Assembly: GCF_020882245.1 (NCBI RefSeq)
Contig: NC_083597.1
Coordinates: 64,210,152-64,274,151, forward strand
Reading direction: 5' to 3'
Length of the DNA: 64,000 nt
Source: Rhopalosiphum padi
Lineage: Eukaryota; Arthropoda; Insecta; Hemiptera; Aphididae
Position 1 is the stretch's first letter. Each line of letters starts with the position of its first letter. Below are positions 37,971 to 51,216 of the stretch, in pieces. The notes below the pieces were generated by a model. The model was not told where the DNA came from. It worked only from the letters and a program-made list of their open reading frames with translations, and ran no database searches. Position numbers and translations under genes: made by a program.

Positions 37971-40900
37971 CGGTAGGCTATGTGCACCTATATAGGTATA
38001 TACCTAGCATTAGTCTCGCTGCCGGCACGCGTGCGCCCATTAAATTATCATTTTCTCCAACGTCTTCTCGTCCCGTTTTGCCTAAACCGCATTCCTCCGT
38101 TCCTCCGACTTGGCATACGTCCGCGGTCACCGCCTCGAGATCCATTTGAACAACAGAATCCTTTGAGTATAGTGTGTGTGCATGTGTGTGCCGGAGCAAC
38201 CACATATGTTCCAGACGATCGCGAGTTTTATGACCAAATCGATTAGTCATACAGAACGATAAATTACAATACGTTATGTGCGTAGTGCGTGTGTTAAAAT
38301 CTCCAGACAATGACGCACGTTGTTTTCATAACCTTCTCTCGAGGAGAATTATTATCGAAACTTCGTTTCGTCAATATTTAAGTACGTGTGTACATTATTA
38401 TTCCATAGAATGTGCGTACCTATAAAATAGTATATATATATATTATGCCGTAGTCATTCGTATATGGGATTTTAATAATGATGATATTATTGTCGTTTGG
38501 ACGACAATACGTTTGATATAATATTATACCTTACCGATTTTTGAATGTTTTTTCTACACTTGCTAACTTTTTACATGTGTATATAATAATATCATATTAT
38601 ACTTGGCAGTCGGTTGAATCCTGCCGGCGCCTAACCACTCAACCTATCATCTACCAATTTCGACGAGAGTGTATCCGATGTGTGATGCATTGTTACCATT
38701 CGGGTTATGCAGTTTATCAGTTAAGCTCTCTATGTAGTATCTTGTACAGTTGTACCATGCATATACTATATACAAATGCTGTTGAGCGTGGCGAATATAA
38801 AATAATTAATTTAATCGACAAAGCAAAGCCTTGTTGGAGTAGTTGGTGCGAGTGGTGGACAAGTCACGCCTTACAATAAAATTCCCCTTCGCCCAGATAG
38901 GGTACTGCAACTAAGACATGGGCACACAGCTGTACTTTTTTAATTAGAGTCTGTAATAATATGTAATCATTAATAATATAACAACCCGATGACCGAGATG
39001 AGTAACAATAGTTTCTGTTTTAAATTGATGTCTCGTCAATGAACGAATAATTAGTTTCAAAATCTACTTACTCGTGTATCGCGGTAGTGTGAGTAATGCG
39101 TGTGTGTCGAAATTATTATTCATGGCGCGTTCGCACGTATATAAAATTAGTAGCATTACGTATCGTACTCTTATCATCATTTATAGGAAAGCTAGGTAGG
39201 GGGGGGGGGGAGAGTTCAAAAAAATAATAAAGCATATCGAAACACATCGATCATGCATTCGGTATCCAAAGAATGTGCGTTGACCGTTTGCGCTCCGTGC
39301 AAGAGATCAGTCGGTATTTTCAGACAATGTTACCATATTACATATTACGTAGGTTACCTATTACGAATTTACTTGAAGATAAAGAAATATTTATTCTGTC
39401 CCTTTTTACTCTCTTCTGAAATATTGTTGTTGTCGTCCTTCCTCTAATCCTCTATAACGATTGTACTATCGTCCTGTGAAAAATTAATATCTCAACACAT
39501 CGAACCTTAGATAATGTGGTGGTGGACCATTTGGCTGTATACGACTGGATGATATTTATGGGATTCCACAGAGTCTACCAAGTGCTTCTGGGTCGACCGT
39601 GTCAATTGTTGCGGCGATCCTTTTTTTCTTTCTTCTGCGTTCTTGTCCCCCCTCATCACCTACAGGTCCCTTTCCGTGTGTTCCGTCTATTGAATAGCTC
39701 CGAATTCCTGTCTTCTTGCTTTTGTGTATCAGCATTGGTATATTCAGATACCAACCGTATTGATAGAGAGAGAGAGACTGCGTGCGTGCAAAGATCACGG
39801 GGCGCATACTCTCCTTCTCCCCCGCCCTAAATCCTAACACACATACCGATCCAACGTACACGTATCCGTCTTCTTTTTCTATATATGTTAATACAAAATG
39901 AAATATTCTATTATGGTTTTCATTCAATAGGTTTCGTGTGAAACCGATGATTATTAATTATTATTAAATATATAACATAATAAACACTATTTGATATTTT
40001 AACATCCTAAATGCAGTGGAATTTGAAATTGTTATAATGTTAAATGTATACATTATTTCGATTATATCCTTCGGCGATTGATTTGTACGCGTATAATGTA
40101 TATATTGTACATGTATGACTTGAAGTACTGTAGCCAGAATATTTTTTCTGAGGGACCGCGGAACACTTTTTTTCTAGTTTTTTCAATGCTAGAATATCTA
40201 CATATCACTTATTACTCGTATTTTACGACCCTTTGACAAAGAGCCTTTGTTCATTAATTGTTTACTACACATCTACTCTTTACTTATGACTGTATTATTA
40301 TGTTAATAACTACTTATAGTATATACTTAGCATAGCATTGTATGTATTAACATTATTGTAAACCTTAGATTAATATATGTTGTAAGCATTAAATTTTATT
40401 TTTAATTCGAATATTTTACTAACAAAAATACAAATAACTTTTAACTATTATAAACATATAATAAAATATAAAACAACCCATAGCTGACCTGACCTTAAAC
40501 AAATTAAATAGCTAAAAATAAAGGAGATTATTATGAGCAACTAAACGAATTTAAAATAATTTTAAATGACTAAAAACATAACAAACATCGCAGTTTGTAC
40601 ACGAAGTTGCGATAAACAATTGACTGTGCGACGGCTTGTATTCGTAGTATCCGTACGATGTACATACTAAATGTATGACAAATAAAAATAATAAGTAGTT
40701 TAAATTATAACGTTTTAGGAATTTTGGTTACACTCATTATCTTTACGTATGTGGTACTTTAATTAGGTTTGTACAGTGTGTGGCGGGCACCCTATATTTA
40801 TAAATAAATATTGAAAATAACGATGATATTTAATTCGATCATTTATTTTAACATCATGCTTAATGCATAATCATTACATTTCGGCATTTATGAACACAAA

Positions 40901-42094
40901 CTACAAATAATTTATTTAAGATTTACTTTGAATTATATAACTTTTAAGAAATTTCTGTACACTACAATAGGTACTACACCACGGTGAAAAATAATATTAT
41001 GGGAGGAGGAAAGAACACGTGCCTCTAGTACCTCTAGCTACTGACTGTTCTGCACTGCATGTATGATCAGAGAACGAATGCGACTGTGTCATGGTATAAA
41101 TGTGTAGCCCCGTTGATTGGTTTCTATCTACTGTTATAGTGAGTCGACCGGGATGTCAAGACTGCAAAATAGTACCTATATTATAATAATATACACCTCG
41201 TGGTAATATACCTAATTTGTATACGAATATACATATAGATATTTATATTTTAATGGAAACTTCTTTTCCATAATATTCAGTATATTATATACCAACCGCT
41301 GCCGTCACGAGGCTTATGGCTGTGGTTTTCCATCAGATATATCGTCTTAAACCCTATGGAACGCGTCCTGACCACTAAATTTCTGGTCACGAGCCAACAG
41401 TGTTTTTTTTTTTTGTTCACTTTGATAACGTCACTGCACCATAATATATCTGTATACCTTGTGCAACTCAAGATATTGTGCAACGCGTAAGATTTTTGGC
41501 AAACAGTCGTTTCGTGTATGCTACGTTCGTTACTATAAATCGTTTATTATTATAATACTGCCCAGTTGTTGCAAGTTTTTAACGGAACGTCGGAACGCAA
41601 CCGTAAAATAATATTTCGATATTAGGATTTTTCAATTAACCAGTCGTGCGTTAACCTCGTTCAATTGATTCGTTTAAAAAAGGAATATATAAATATATAG
41701 TAAGTTATGATGTGTACCAGTTCAAGGTCGTTGGCATTCTGACTGGCCGGTGGTAATCTATCAACGTTTCTCAACGGCCGCCGACGCCGCCACCGCTACT
41801 ATATTTTTAATCTGGTTTCTCGAGAAAGCAGAAGTCTTCTTCCAGACAAGGTCGCGTATTAACATGATTTACATAAATTAAATATTAAAGTAATATATGT
41901 ATGGTATATTAAATTGCTACTCCTGTTGTTACATATATAATAATGTCCATCCGATGGTAGAATCCAAATTTTGGTAGGTATTAGCCATTAGGCCATAATA
42001 ACTACCGGGTGTGCGATAATATTTACTATATGCTAGGGTGAAAATTATCGTTCAATGTTAATGCGTATCGTGTTCTCGTGGTCACTCGGTAGGC
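37971..42094. other. Noncoding, intron-like
   Basis: No supported exon over about 4 kb. Frames at 38541-38879 and 39516-39830 (112 and 104 codons) have no recognisable content. A G12 homopolymer lies at 39199-39210 and a T-rich run at 41402-41415. A GC-richer patch at 41755-41860 has no splice-bounded frame. Confidence 0.5.
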
Positions 42095-42148
42095 GCAGAT
42101 GTTAACCCCTATACAGCCGACGTTCGCCGGTACATGCCTAACATCTGC
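42095..42148. repeat. 10-bp stem inverted repeat in a GC-richer patch
   Basis: GCAGATGTTA (42095-42104) and TAACATCTGC (42139-42148) are exact inverses around a 34-base loop that contains CCGACGTTCGCCGG. Outer sequence pairs only partly. Confidence 0.4.
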
Positions 42149-42571
42149 CAGATCCAGCTGCGTTACGACGACAATCGAATGTGTATTTTATACTAAGTAC
42201 ACATTTTTAACTTGATCAAAGCTACGCTATATCGGTCTAGCCTCCCCTCAACAATCCCCTTTCATTATCAATATAATACTATTATAAATAGCCGCATAGG
42301 TGTTTGCATATTTTCAAAGGCGATAATATCAGTTTTGCTTCAATATTGATCTAACTCTGATAGAATTTAATCTATTTTGTATTTTTCTACCATTCCATGT
42401 ATAGTTCATATATGCGCATTTTATATTAACTGTGAAGGCTAGCATTCGATTTTCTGCAGCAGCAGATTTGTTGATAGTTTTTATATACGCGAACAAGGCG
42501 CGTGCTGTTTACAAATATTTGTATAATTTGCGCAAGTGAGCAGAAAATAGTACAGTTAGGATGAGAAAATT

Positions 42572-42745
42572 ATTGTTTTGTTTGGGTTGCACAGATATAG
42601 ATTTAAACGACGACTGCGATGTATCTCTGTAGCCCAAACACAATGCGGCGATGCCCACTCATCACGACCTTTTCGTCTATAAGGACTGAGAGGTCGAGAC
42701 TGCTCGTCGTGATGGGGTCTGTAATGACTGAAGATCGTTTTTTTT
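42572..42745 (+). ncRNA. Candidate structured RNA: two adjacent hairpins
   Basis: Hairpin 1: GTTTGGGTTGCACAGAT (42580-42596) pairs with ATCTCTGTAGCCCAAAC (42623-42639) over 16 of 17 positions counting G-U pairs. ATTGT/ACAAT adds five outer pairs across a 3-base bulge, and three pairs extend inward, leaving a loop of about 20. Hinge ACACAA fits the H-box ANANNA. Hairpin 2: CATCACGAC (42660-42668) pairs perfectly with GTCGTGATG (42706-42714), plus two outer pairs. A T-run at 42738-42745 could be a Pol III stop. The layout suggests an H/ACA snoRNA or a miRNA precursor, but no ACA box follows hairpin 2 and no known mature miRNA sequence is recognisable. The strand is assigned from the H-box and T-run and is uncertain. 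Confidence 0.35.
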
Positions 42746-45166
42746 TAAATTTATTTTTAACGCGTACGTTGTAAATTTTAGCGTGTCCCGTTATATATAA
42801 TCGTTCTTAGCATACTGCAGACCATTGTTTGAGAGTCCGTACAGTTATTATGGCCAAAAGCTTATAATCTAGTGTAAAACGTACAGTGTATAGATAACAC
42901 TACCTACTGTTGCTACTTACTACAGGAACTGTCACGCGAGTCGAGCCATATACAGTTTCCTCTTTTTTTTTTATGCAGGCCGACCGCGAACTCGTAGAAG
43001 TGTAGCACACCTGTTACCCCGGATATTGTACCTACTGAAACTTCGTGACTCGAAAGTGAGGGTAGATTAATTGACTGTCGAGTGTATATCCTCTGATTGT
43101 CTCTTAGTCTGTTTTGCTAATTTATGTAATTTGTTTACCGAGTAGACTGACCGCAACTTTCTTCTTTACGAACCTACACAATTTTATAAAAGTACAACTG
43201 CACCGCGATACTTATTATACGTCAGTCGTATCGCTAAACGCTAACCTTCAGACGCTTCGTTATCAATATACTTACATATACTATTATCGTAGTATATATC
43301 ATGAGTTTAATGACAAGAGTCCTTGACAATTAGTATTTTATTCGCTGTTATCAAAACTATAGTGGTGAAAATTGCACGTTATCTAATTGCTACCTATTTA
43401 ATAGCAGTGGTGGCTGTGAACGAAAGGCCGAAGTGTGGATTATAAATCGCGCTTAAAAACACTGTCGGGTGAATTGATCACAATAATATAAGCGAGACAT
43501 TGCGAGAGTAGGTATAATGCAACAATATTATGTTGTGTGTATGATTTACAATCCGCATTAATGTAAGTCCCTAAAGCTAGCCAATAGAGCATGAGAAAAC
43601 CTTGAGCCGAGTGTACGCGTATGTCTATACATAATATAATATTTTATATTATTTCACAAGCTCGATTTGCATCGCGCGCTATCGTTGTTATTATATTGTA
43701 CCGTGCACAGGTGCATTGTCTTTGGATCGAAAGTGTTTCGATAATCGCGTTTTCAATAAATATGTATATAATATAACCAACTATGATTTTATATTGTTAT
43801 ACGTTTATCGCCAGTCGAGATTTTCAATTGTATGTCAATATTTGATTTTTGATCTTCTAACCTCCGCTGGGTCCGCTATAATATGCATAGTATATTATAA
43901 TGATGGCAAGCGCTCGTGACGTGGCGTATAAGACACAATACCCATACTACAATAGGTTTTGCAATACATTTTGACCCGGAGATAAATGACAACGGTCACA
44001 GCGTAGGTACCAGCTATATAACGTTAATTGACGACGTAGGTATATACCGGAGTTTTCGGCATTATACGTAGGTACTAGTGTACTACGCGTCACCTGTCCG
44101 AATTATATAATAAAAATAATAATATTTTCTTAGACGTTTTGAAACCGCGGTCCTGGTAAATTGTACATACACACCACAGCTATTATATTTACCTACCAAT
44201 ATTTATACATATACCCACTCGCCGTCGCGGAAACGGGTCATGATGATGGAAACGCCGCAAATGTCCGCCCAGAACCGGTCCGGTGTATTATATTATATAT
44301 TACGTGTAGTATAATATGGTATATGTATACGTGTATATTATATAGAAGGGAGGAAAAATCGTTTGATTCGCGCGATTCGCACCGCGAATTGAATTTCGTG
44401 CTGACTTGACGTTAACGTATTCCGTGCTGCAACCTTGACTTATGTATGTGACAAACCAGTACCTCGGTAAAGGTTTAAGCGGCGGAGTCTTAGCTGCAGC
44501 GGTTCTATATATGCACTCACATATATAAGCGATGCACGATGTATATATAGTGGTATACGGCGGGTGAGGCATGCGGGGCCTGCAGATTACGTCGTCTTCC
44601 TGATAACAAGACGCGCGGCGTTTTATTAACATTGACATTTAATAATAATAATAAAAATACGGAATAAGTTCAAAGACCTGCAGCGGCTGTACGGGAAAAC
44701 GATTATTTTTGTTGGATAAATATTTTTTTCCATTCCATTTCTTTCATTCTCTTATCCTCAGCGGGTATAAAATATATACCTATAAACATTCGCCGCAGCC
44801 CCCGGAGGCAAACTCGTTTTTAAACAGAATTCGAAGACGGCTGCTGTACTAGCGCTCTCGTGTCCTGCCTGTAGACTCATAGGTCGGTATACATCCTCGT
44901 TGATACTTGTAAAAAAAATAAATAGTGATTTACCAATCATGTTTACTCTCACTTTTCCTTTAATGATGAATTCAATCAAAATTTTATTTTTTGAATTTTT
45001 AAATATACTTACTCAAAAACCATATTTTATAATATTTGAATTTTTTGTATCCATTAAATAATTTATAGTCGAAAAAAGGGGGTTCTCATTTTAAAAAAAA
45101 ACAACAAAAGTTAATATCTATCTCTACAGGACACTCATTAAGTAGTATAAAATAATTCGAAAACAT
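42746..45166. other. Noncoding, intron-like
   Basis: A 3' splice-like TTTTTTTTATGCAG precedes 42980, with a 26-codon frame that reaches a GTGAGG donor-like site, but the phase does not suit the other candidates and I do not call it. CpG-richer patches at 44150-44640 lack a bounded frame. Confidence 0.45.
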
Positions 45167-45262
45167 GGTCTAAGTGTATTTCCAAAAATCAGATTTTGAA
45201 TAACTAAATTATTGATGAAACATTTACGGGGTAAGCAAGCTTAGTAATTACCTTGTGTAATT
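45167..45262. repeat. Dispersed repeat fragment, copy B
   Basis: Homologous in order and sequence to 9113-9213 (CTAAGTGTATTT, CCAAAAATCAGATTTTGAAT, AGTAATTACCTTGTGTA). Similarity extends upstream to about 45075. Confidence 0.5.
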
Positions 45263-48200
45263 ATATATATATACATATGTGTGTGTGTGACGTGTGTGTA
45301 CTTAGATACAAGACGCCAACACATTGCCGCTTGAACGATTATAATGCGTGTACACTGTACATATGTATAATGTGTATATAATATATAATATACATAGGTA
45401 TGTCTAGATTTTTGCAGTCGTACAGGAATATATCTTGTTTTTTAAAACGGATTTACGATTGAAATCCATCATCGTCCTGAGAATGATGATCGGCCCTAAT
45501 GGTCTATCGAGGTCATAGGTATTTTTTCTTCAGTACAGCATAATAAACGTTGCCGCCGCGACGTTCAAATCAAGAAACGCGGGTGTACTTGCATGAGGTA
45601 TTATACTGGTAATATTATATATTATTATTTACTAGTTGTGTATTTCCCAGACGTATAAATGTATAATACAATATATCATTTAGGTTAGGTTATATATATA
45701 TATAAATAAATATATAATATAGATTAGGTGTTAGTGAAGCCGAATTATACATTTTTTTAAATTCAAGACATTTATGTTGGAAATTATTATAAAACTACGC
45801 CAACAAGGGTATTTTTACACTGGTAGTCCTGTAAGAGTTCGCACATTCATTTTTAATTAAACGAGATAGTCAACGGAAATTCGGAAAAAGAGAGGTCCAT
45901 GTGTGTGCCAAGTATACCGAGATTCTTATAGTATAGATAAAGATGTAGGTGCTACAACTATCCGCCAAAAATCCGGTACTTGCTGCTGCATATTTTATAT
46001 TATTTGTACCTATATAGCGGGAGGCGAGCTTATCCGAATTACGCTGTAGGGTATACGACTCGTTATACATTGTAATATGCATATTGCACGGCGTCATATA
46101 GTCATTTATGCTAATCACTGTCGTCGTGTTGCGTATAATATTATCTATTTGCACTGGTACATAGAATGCTGTTATTATAAAATTATGCGTCTGTTCGATG
46201 GCGAGTGTGTATGTTTGGTATATGTGTAAATACAACGGTCCACTGTATCAGACAGTAGGTGTATGGGTACACGTGACAAAAGCAGTCACGATTTCACCTC
46301 GACCGGTATATAATGTGTATAAACGCTATATTATATCACACATAAATATATATTATTATTGTACATTTAACGCTGTCATTTTTCTATTATTATTATTATT
46401 TTTTTTTTGTCTGTCGCCTCGCGGACGCGCAAATAACGATAATATAATATTTATCATTTATTATGTACGACCTGTCCACCGACGAAGACGTGAAACGAAC
46501 GACTTGTCTTGTCGATGCAGTCCTCCGATGCACACGGGTGCGCAGGATCCGATCGTGACAATTTTTAGACAGGGTTGTTTGGGTGACACTCGCCATTATG
46601 TACGTGGTTGGGTACTAGTTGTATAGTTATATATATATAGTTGTAGTTGTGTTTCATAAACTCGTATACAGACAAACCATTGAAAAACCGTTTGTATCGT
46701 TTTCTCATTTGTCATCGGTCTCGCACGACTTATATATAAAATATACCATTATCATTATATTATTGGCCCGAATTACTTTAGTGTGTGCTCTCGTCAGTAT
46801 GCTTGCGTATGTGTTTGTGCTTTCCAGTCGTGCTCCGTCGTCATACAGCGAACACACTGTCACAGCGCCGCCATATGATCGCTAAAAAATTAATTTTTTT
46901 TACGCTTGAACAAATATGTGATCGCGGACCCTCCGCGGGAGTGCTATACCTCATCGGATATTATAACGATATCGCCTGGCAATTATTTTGTGGTTATTTT
47001 ATTATTATTGTCGTCGTTGTCGTCACTCGTCGTATATTACATTGTGTATAATCTTTAAGCAAAAATGTTTACGTATTTTATTATGTGGTGTGTGCGCTGT
47101 AGGTTATAGTTGGTATTTACGTACGAGTACACGGGATTGGCATGGACCGAGAATCTGCGGCATCGAAACCGGAATTCCCTTTGTCGGTTCGACGATACGC
47201 GATGGTGCGTTTATATTATATTATATTAAATTATATTTTATTTTTATTATTATTAATATCGATAGTTGCACACACACCGCGTTAAGTGAGTCATTAATGA
47301 TTTTTGTTATTCTTCAACTTTACACACGCTCGCGCGCATTCGACGCTTGTGCCGCGTGGCGTACACTATGACTGTGTCTGTGTGTATGAGTCACCGCTGT
47401 GAGTCTTAACCGAATGCGGTGGATATTTCACCTTGACGCGGTCGCATACAGTATTATGTTGATAGTTGATACGCTGTACAATATATTATATTATAGTGAT
47501 ATTATTGTTATTTATTGCAGCGGCAGACCCTTAGGGCCTCGCCACACAGAGTCGTCTATGAGACCTTTATTTTTATGGAACACAGAAATCCATTATTGTT
47601 TATTTTATATATACGATCGAACGGATATTCTTCGTCGATTAATCGTCTTTTAACGTTTCATTTGAGCCATACACACTCAAATACCGTATCATAAGATAAT
47701 ACTATTATATATTGTATTGGTAGGTACTTAAAATATTTCCAACTCACTTTTATAAGTACCGCCGCACACCCTTATCCGTCCGATTAATAATAATAAACCG
47801 CTATCATCACGCATCCTTCAATTGTGAGAGGTACACTACGACTTCGTTGATTTCATTATGCACTTTACGCTGACAGTTTCGTTTAATACGTTGGAGTACA
47901 CAACAATATTATAATAGTTTTATATTGTACTGCTAATTGCTATACGTTAAGACCGCGGTCAATATAATATTGTGTATTTGTTTTCATTGAATTTTCGAAT
48001 TTCGTTGTAATTTTTGTTATTATCACCGTGTGGAGTGTATACGTACTTTTCAGTGTATTATTTTAGTAGCCATAGATGAATATAGTGCGTTTGATTTTAT
48101 GACCTGTACATTTTTTAAAGTGTTAATTAGATAGACTTATCTTTATACACGAGTCGTTGAATTCCTGGTATGCATATATACACATACGCGCTACGGTTAT

Positions 48201-49970
48201 ATTCCGTTTGGTGTTCCAAAACGAGTAATAAGAAATTCGTGTTCGCTATTTTACGGGTTGTATAGTATAATAATAATAATTTTAAACATATATTGCACGA
48301 ATGAAACGTTCATCCCGGTCCACTAGCACGTGCTCGGCCGTCCATGTTCGACGGTTTTAATAACAAATAACAATCATATTATGTATATAATATAAACAAT
48401 ACATACCTTCCATGTTATTTACGAGGCGCCATCCATATAAGATCCGCGTACAATACAATATTCAATTCGGTGCGACGGTATATATACCTGTGATAATAAT
48501 AGTATGTAATGCCAATGCATCGTATACATAGTATACTTCTTGTATACTGCGCTTAGAATTGTCCTCCCGAGAAACGGGCTGCAGCAGAGAAAAACAACTT
48601 AGCCCGACAATGGAATCGTCGTGTACACTTGTGACAGGACATTGTCGAGTGGTACACCGAATTTTAGTGTCTAAAACAACTTCACTAGCCGTGAATCAAC
48701 AACTATGGTAGAGCGTCGTGTGCACTATATCATATATACGGACTGCAGGTACAATACTCTCCAACGTAGAATTTTATTATTGCTCCAAACCTGCCGTCTG
48801 GTCGTGATGATTTCAAAAGTAAAACAACGTTGTTCTGTATGAATATTTCCACAATAACGTATTTATTTTATACAATAATATATTAATATTATATTCGTTG
48901 ACGAGCTATACATGTTATGCTTCTGTCCGAGTTGTCATTCGCATTTGTTGTCATGTATTATTCCGAGTACTGCGGGAAGCAGCGACAGGTGTTTGTATGC
49001 GTGCCGAGTTCACATAACAATACATAATATCTCTAATAATATCGCACGTGATATATTGTACGTCTGTACAAATTTTGCGAACTGTGCGACCCACGCGTTC
49101 TTTTCTTAGTTATTAACACAGATTTTTACCTGTGGAGTTTTTTCCCGTGCTTATGTCATGGCCGAGAAGCCGTCAGACTTATTACTATATCATATTATAT
49201 GGATGTATTATAGAGATCTATGGTATTCTAATGATGGATTCGCATGTGTTATGGTCGCGTAGTTCCGGATAAAAAATTCTTCAACTATGACCGACCTCCA
49301 CGGTATAGTGATTCTAGATTGACTTTTGGTTTTGGATCCACGACATTACTGGATGTTAAATTATTAAGGCACGGAGACACATCGAACATTTTATTATAAT
49401 ATACATATATATATATTATTATTCAGGTGAGCTTTAGCAGACGTTAATCTTCACACAATATGATATTATATCAGGTGGACTGGTTGTCACGACTGCGGTA
49501 GTGGTTGTGCTGCAGTAGCTGATGCCCTATACAGTATACAGGTATATCGAACGTTTCTCACGTCGTATAATATATTATTTTGTTGTAGTTTGGTGCTATT
49601 GTCGTCAGTTGATCACGATTTCGGGTCGTTCCGGTTGCACCAAACGATCGAGTGATCAATTGTTCAAGCGCAAGCGGAGCAGCGCTCATGCTATTATTTG
49701 CTATATTATTATTATATTGCAATGAGGCAGCGTATCGACGCTTATCGCTGCCGTACGTTCTTATTACTCACTCTCTCTCTCACTATGTATTTATATGTAT
49801 GTAATGTATTATAAATTATCACTCGAGTTGTCGAGCTTATTTTTTTCAAAAAAATTTTAAATATGTGTAGCGTTAATCGATCTTTAACTTGCCCGATATT
49901 GATTATAATATAATAAGTAGACAGAAAATATAATATAATATATAATTTGTTGTTATGGACTTCAAATTAA
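45263..49970. other. Noncoding with scattered CpG-rich patches
   Basis: No supported exon. The longest frame in the window, 46198-46626 plus strand (142 codons), runs through a T-rich run that gives poly-Leu/Phe and resembles nothing. A good 3' splice-like TTTATTGCAG precedes 47521, but no donor follows. A CAG|GTGAGC junction at 49426 is discussed as a possible recursive splice point. Confidence 0.4.
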
Positions 49971-50060
49971 GTAAATAATAAATATTTCTAAAAAGTATCA
50001 ATAATTTTTCAAAAAAATGGGTGTTTACTACCTACAATTGCATCACCTTGTATGATGGGT
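49971..50060. repeat. Dispersed repeat end
   Basis: TTTTTCAAAAAAATGGGTGT and a terminal TGCATCACCTTGTATGATGG resemble, inverted, the TACAGGGTGAT-type end at 981. Only the end is recognisable. Confidence 0.35.
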
Positions 50061-50157
50061 GCTAAGCTGAGATTCGCACATAATAAAACGCGACGCGTGA
50101 GAAAATACATTGCCATAGTGGGTTTTATTTTTCAATAACACAATGCACGTCATGCAC

Positions 50158-50387
50158 ATTATACTGCACCGACAACGACGAAGACGACGGCGACAGTGCG
50201 CGCATTACACATTATTATATTATTATACTCCAACGTCCGCCCGCAGTGTATTTTTGCACACCTTGCGCGTTACTATTATACATTATTTTATACGCAAACA
50301 GATAGAAAGCGATCATCAGAGCTCCCATCTCGATAGCCGTACGCTGTTAATTATTATTTCTACTACTACGATGCTCTTCTCGGCCCA
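50158..50387 (+). other. Second candidate first exon
   Basis: A GC- and CpG-richer segment without any ATG from about 50158 leads to an ATG at 50371 with A at -3. The frame reads MLFSA plus two bases (CA), then GTGAGT. It ends in phase 2, as do the exon at 15001-15315 and the MAADL start. No clear initiator fixes the transcription start. With only five codons the coding call rests on splice-site quality, context and phase. It may be noncoding or chance. Confidence 0.28.
50371..50387 (+). CDS. Possible N-terminus (MLFSA) of alternative isoform
   Basis: ATG CTC TTC TCG GCC CA then GTGAGT. The split codon would be completed by the first base of the next exon as His or Gln. See the enclosing exon for context. 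Confidence 0.22.
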
Positions 50388-51082
50388 GTGAGTGGCGACG
50401 GACAGATCCGTGACATTTATATATTGTTATCGTATGTAGGAAAAAAAAAGAAAGTGAAAATCCACTGACGGATGTACCCATGTTTTACGTAGGTACACAT
50501 ACATTATAATAATATATTATGCATATAATATATCATGAAAGCATTGAAAGCCTAAAAGTACTCGTGTTTATTATAATTCGTTTCGTTTTGTAGTGTTCTG
50601 TTATCTCGTTAATTGGCGAACTGTAGTGCGTGCACGTTATTATGATAATAATATTAGACGCATCATGATATTTATCCACGTGGTTTCGCTCTCACGCGCA
50701 CCCCTCCATTATTGGCCGTTGTGGGCGTAACGCTCTGGAACGTACTGGGCCGTTACGGTGTAGAACATTTTGTGATCAGTTAAAATGTATAGTATATTAT
50801 ATTTTAATTGCTCCATAGTGTTGTTTTTATATATGATCGGGGTTCGCACCAAACACAGGTATTCGCTCTCACTATTTCTACATAATTCGAAAAAAAATAA
50901 TCTGATTTAATTGATAGAATGTATTAAGTTCAAAGAAGTTTTATAAGAATGATTGCTTTTAAAATGTATCTGATACCAATATCTGATATCGAGAATCATG
51001 TTACAATATCTCCTCTAAATATAGGTATAATGCTCTATGCTCAATTATATGGATTTTTTATTTATATTTAAACTTTAAAAAT
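50388..51082. other. Intron-like noncoding
   Basis: AT-rich apart from a GC-richer patch at 50690-50770. Nothing recognised. Confidence 0.4.
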
Positions 51083-51216
51083 AGTTCTATCAGTGGCGCA
51101 ACCAAGGGGGGTGTTTTGGGTGTCTGGACACCCTCTTGAACCGTAACTTTTGTCTATAGTATACTAACAAATTTGGAAATATATTGGGGAACTTTGTATA
51201 CGCTACTGGGATCTAT
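51083..51216. mobile_element. 118-bp hAT-like mini-element
   Basis: The element spans 51091-51208. It starts CAGTGGCGCAACCAAGG and ends, inverted, CAGTAGCGTATAC. Flanks AGTTCTAT and GGATCTAT agree at six of eight positions, consistent with a decayed 8-bp target duplication. No coding frame. The ends resemble those of the 72-bp element at 35366-35437. Confidence 0.55.

Noticed and set aside
42980..43057. Plus-strand segment between TTATGCAG and a GTGAGG site
   Set aside because: Short, incompatible in phase with the other candidates and not recognisable.
46198..46626. Longest open frame in the window, 142 codons, plus strand
   Set aside because: It passes through a T-rich run giving poly-Leu/Phe, has no recognisable motif, and one such length is not surprising across six frames with locally raised GC.
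47521..47653. Plus-strand segment after TTTATTGCAG that is open in two frames
   Set aside because: Good 3' splice-like site, but no 5' splice site follows and neither frame is recognisable.
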